Assembly: GCA_031273705.1 (NCBI GenBank)
Contig: JAISRJ010000291.1
Location: forward strand, 1-6,710
Direction of reading: 5' to 3'
From: Clostridiales bacterium
GTDB lineage: Bacteria > Bacillota > Clostridia > Lachnospirales > WQUN01
Length of the DNA stretch: 6,710 bases
The notes under the pieces are model-generated. The model searched no databases. It was given only the letters and a program-made list of their open reading frames with translations, and was not told the DNA's origin. Positions within the stretch are counted from its first letter, which is position 1; every line of letters starts with the position of its first letter. Position numbers and translations under genes: made by a program. Of this stretch, positions 6,526 to 6,710 are shown piece after piece.

Positions 6526-6596
6526 GCCGCAAAATAGGTGGTTGTAAAATGGCAGTTGTAAAATGGCAAGTTGTAAAATGGCAAGTTGTAAAATTG
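6526..6596. repeat. 15-bp tandem repeat array
   Basis: The unit GTTGTAAAATGGCAA occurs at 6555-6569 and 6570-6584. A 14-bp copy lacking one A precedes it at 6541-6554, and a partial copy follows at 6585-6596. A degenerate copy at 6526-6540 (GCCGCAAAATAGGTG) shows the array once extended further left. The units adjoin without spacers, so this is not a CRISPR array. The function is unknown. Confidence 0.85.
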
Positions 6597-6626
6597 TTAC
6601 TACTCACACCTTGGGCAAGTAGTAAC
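6596..6626. repeat. Perfect 9-bp inverted repeat with 13-nt loop
   Basis: GTTACTACT (6596-6604) is exactly complementary to AGTAGTAAC (6618-6626). It abuts the last tandem-repeat copy and lies 18 bp left of the rightward -35 box. Neither strand has a proper T-run after the stem, so it is a poor terminator; an operator for one of the divergent promoters is an alternative. Confidence 0.55.
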
Positions 6627-6644
6627 GTAAAATTGAATTAATCC

Positions 6645-6673
6645 TTGCAATTATTAACATTAGCTGTTATACT
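6645..6673 (+). promoter_or_regulatory. Rightward extended -10 sigma-A promoter
   Basis: TTGCAA (6645-6650) and TATACT (6668-6673) are 17 bp apart, and TGT immediately before TATACT gives an extended -10 (TGn). Transcription would start near 6680 and leave the window to the right, divergent from the sugar operon. Confidence 0.65.
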
Positions 6674-6679
6674 CATTTT

Positions 6680-6710
6680 GTTATAGTCGGCGTTGATGGG
6701 AAAGAGTGGG
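6680..6710 (+). ncRNA. Possible start of a T-box riboswitch leader, cut by window edge
   Basis: Shortly after the predicted transcription start the sequence reads GTTGATGGGAAAGAGTGGG to the window end. A GATGGGGAA-GAGTA-like stretch is characteristic of the 5' side of Stem I in many Firmicute T-box leaders, which sense uncharged tRNA and control aminoacyl-tRNA synthetase or amino-acid genes. The specifier loop, the antiterminator bulge and the terminator would all lie outside, so this rests on a short resemblance plus promoter position. Confidence 0.3.

Noticed and set aside
6526..6596. CRISPR array
   Set aside because: The 15-bp units adjoin directly with no unique spacers and are too short for CRISPR repeats.

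Overview
The window carries one co-directional gene cluster on the minus strand, read from right to left. In transcription order it encodes an ABC-transporter sugar-binding lipoprotein (6306-4960), two sugar ABC permeases (4793-3819 and 3819-2983), a family GH88 unsaturated glucuronyl hydrolase (2975-1824) and a heparinase II/III-family polysaccharide lyase (1773 to beyond position 1). The permeases overlap by one base and the hydrolase follows 7 nt later. The lyase follows after a 50-nt gap with no visible promoter or terminator. This looks like one operon for import and breakdown of uronic-acid-containing oligosaccharides. The lyase/GH88 pair is typical of glycosaminoglycan use (heparin/heparan, chondroitin, hyaluronan) and is also found with gellan- or ulvan-type polymers; the sequence alone does not fix the substrate.

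The organism is most likely a Gram-positive Firmicute (Bacillota) of moderate GC. The binding protein is a lipobox lipoprotein with a Thr/Pro-rich stalk. The transporter is of the MalEFG/Msm type, with no Sus-like outer-membrane system. Shine-Dalgarno sites are strong AGGAGG-like sequences and promoters fit the vegetative sigma-A consensus. No transporter ATPase is present, so a shared MsmX/MsmK-type ATPase encoded elsewhere is presumed. Neither the lyase nor the hydrolase has a signal peptide, so degradation is inferred to happen in the cytoplasm after uptake.

Two points on the genes stand out. The lyase has no ATG, GTG or TTG where it should begin. A near-perfect Shine-Dalgarno sequence points at an ACG codon, and an in-frame TGA lies two codons before it. 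The GH88 enzyme keeps its catalytic aspartates but has cysteines at two normally conserved active-site-region positions.

The right-hand 404 bases (6307-6710) contain no convincing gene. From left to right they hold the operon's Shine-Dalgarno and promoter, a small palindrome, a GC-rich cluster of overlapping inverted repeats, a 15-bp tandem repeat, a perfect 9-bp inverted repeat, and an extended -10 promoter pointing right. That promoter is followed by a leader start resembling a T-box riboswitch, cut by the window edge. The cluster therefore begins at a divergent intergenic region, and no regulator gene for it is visible.
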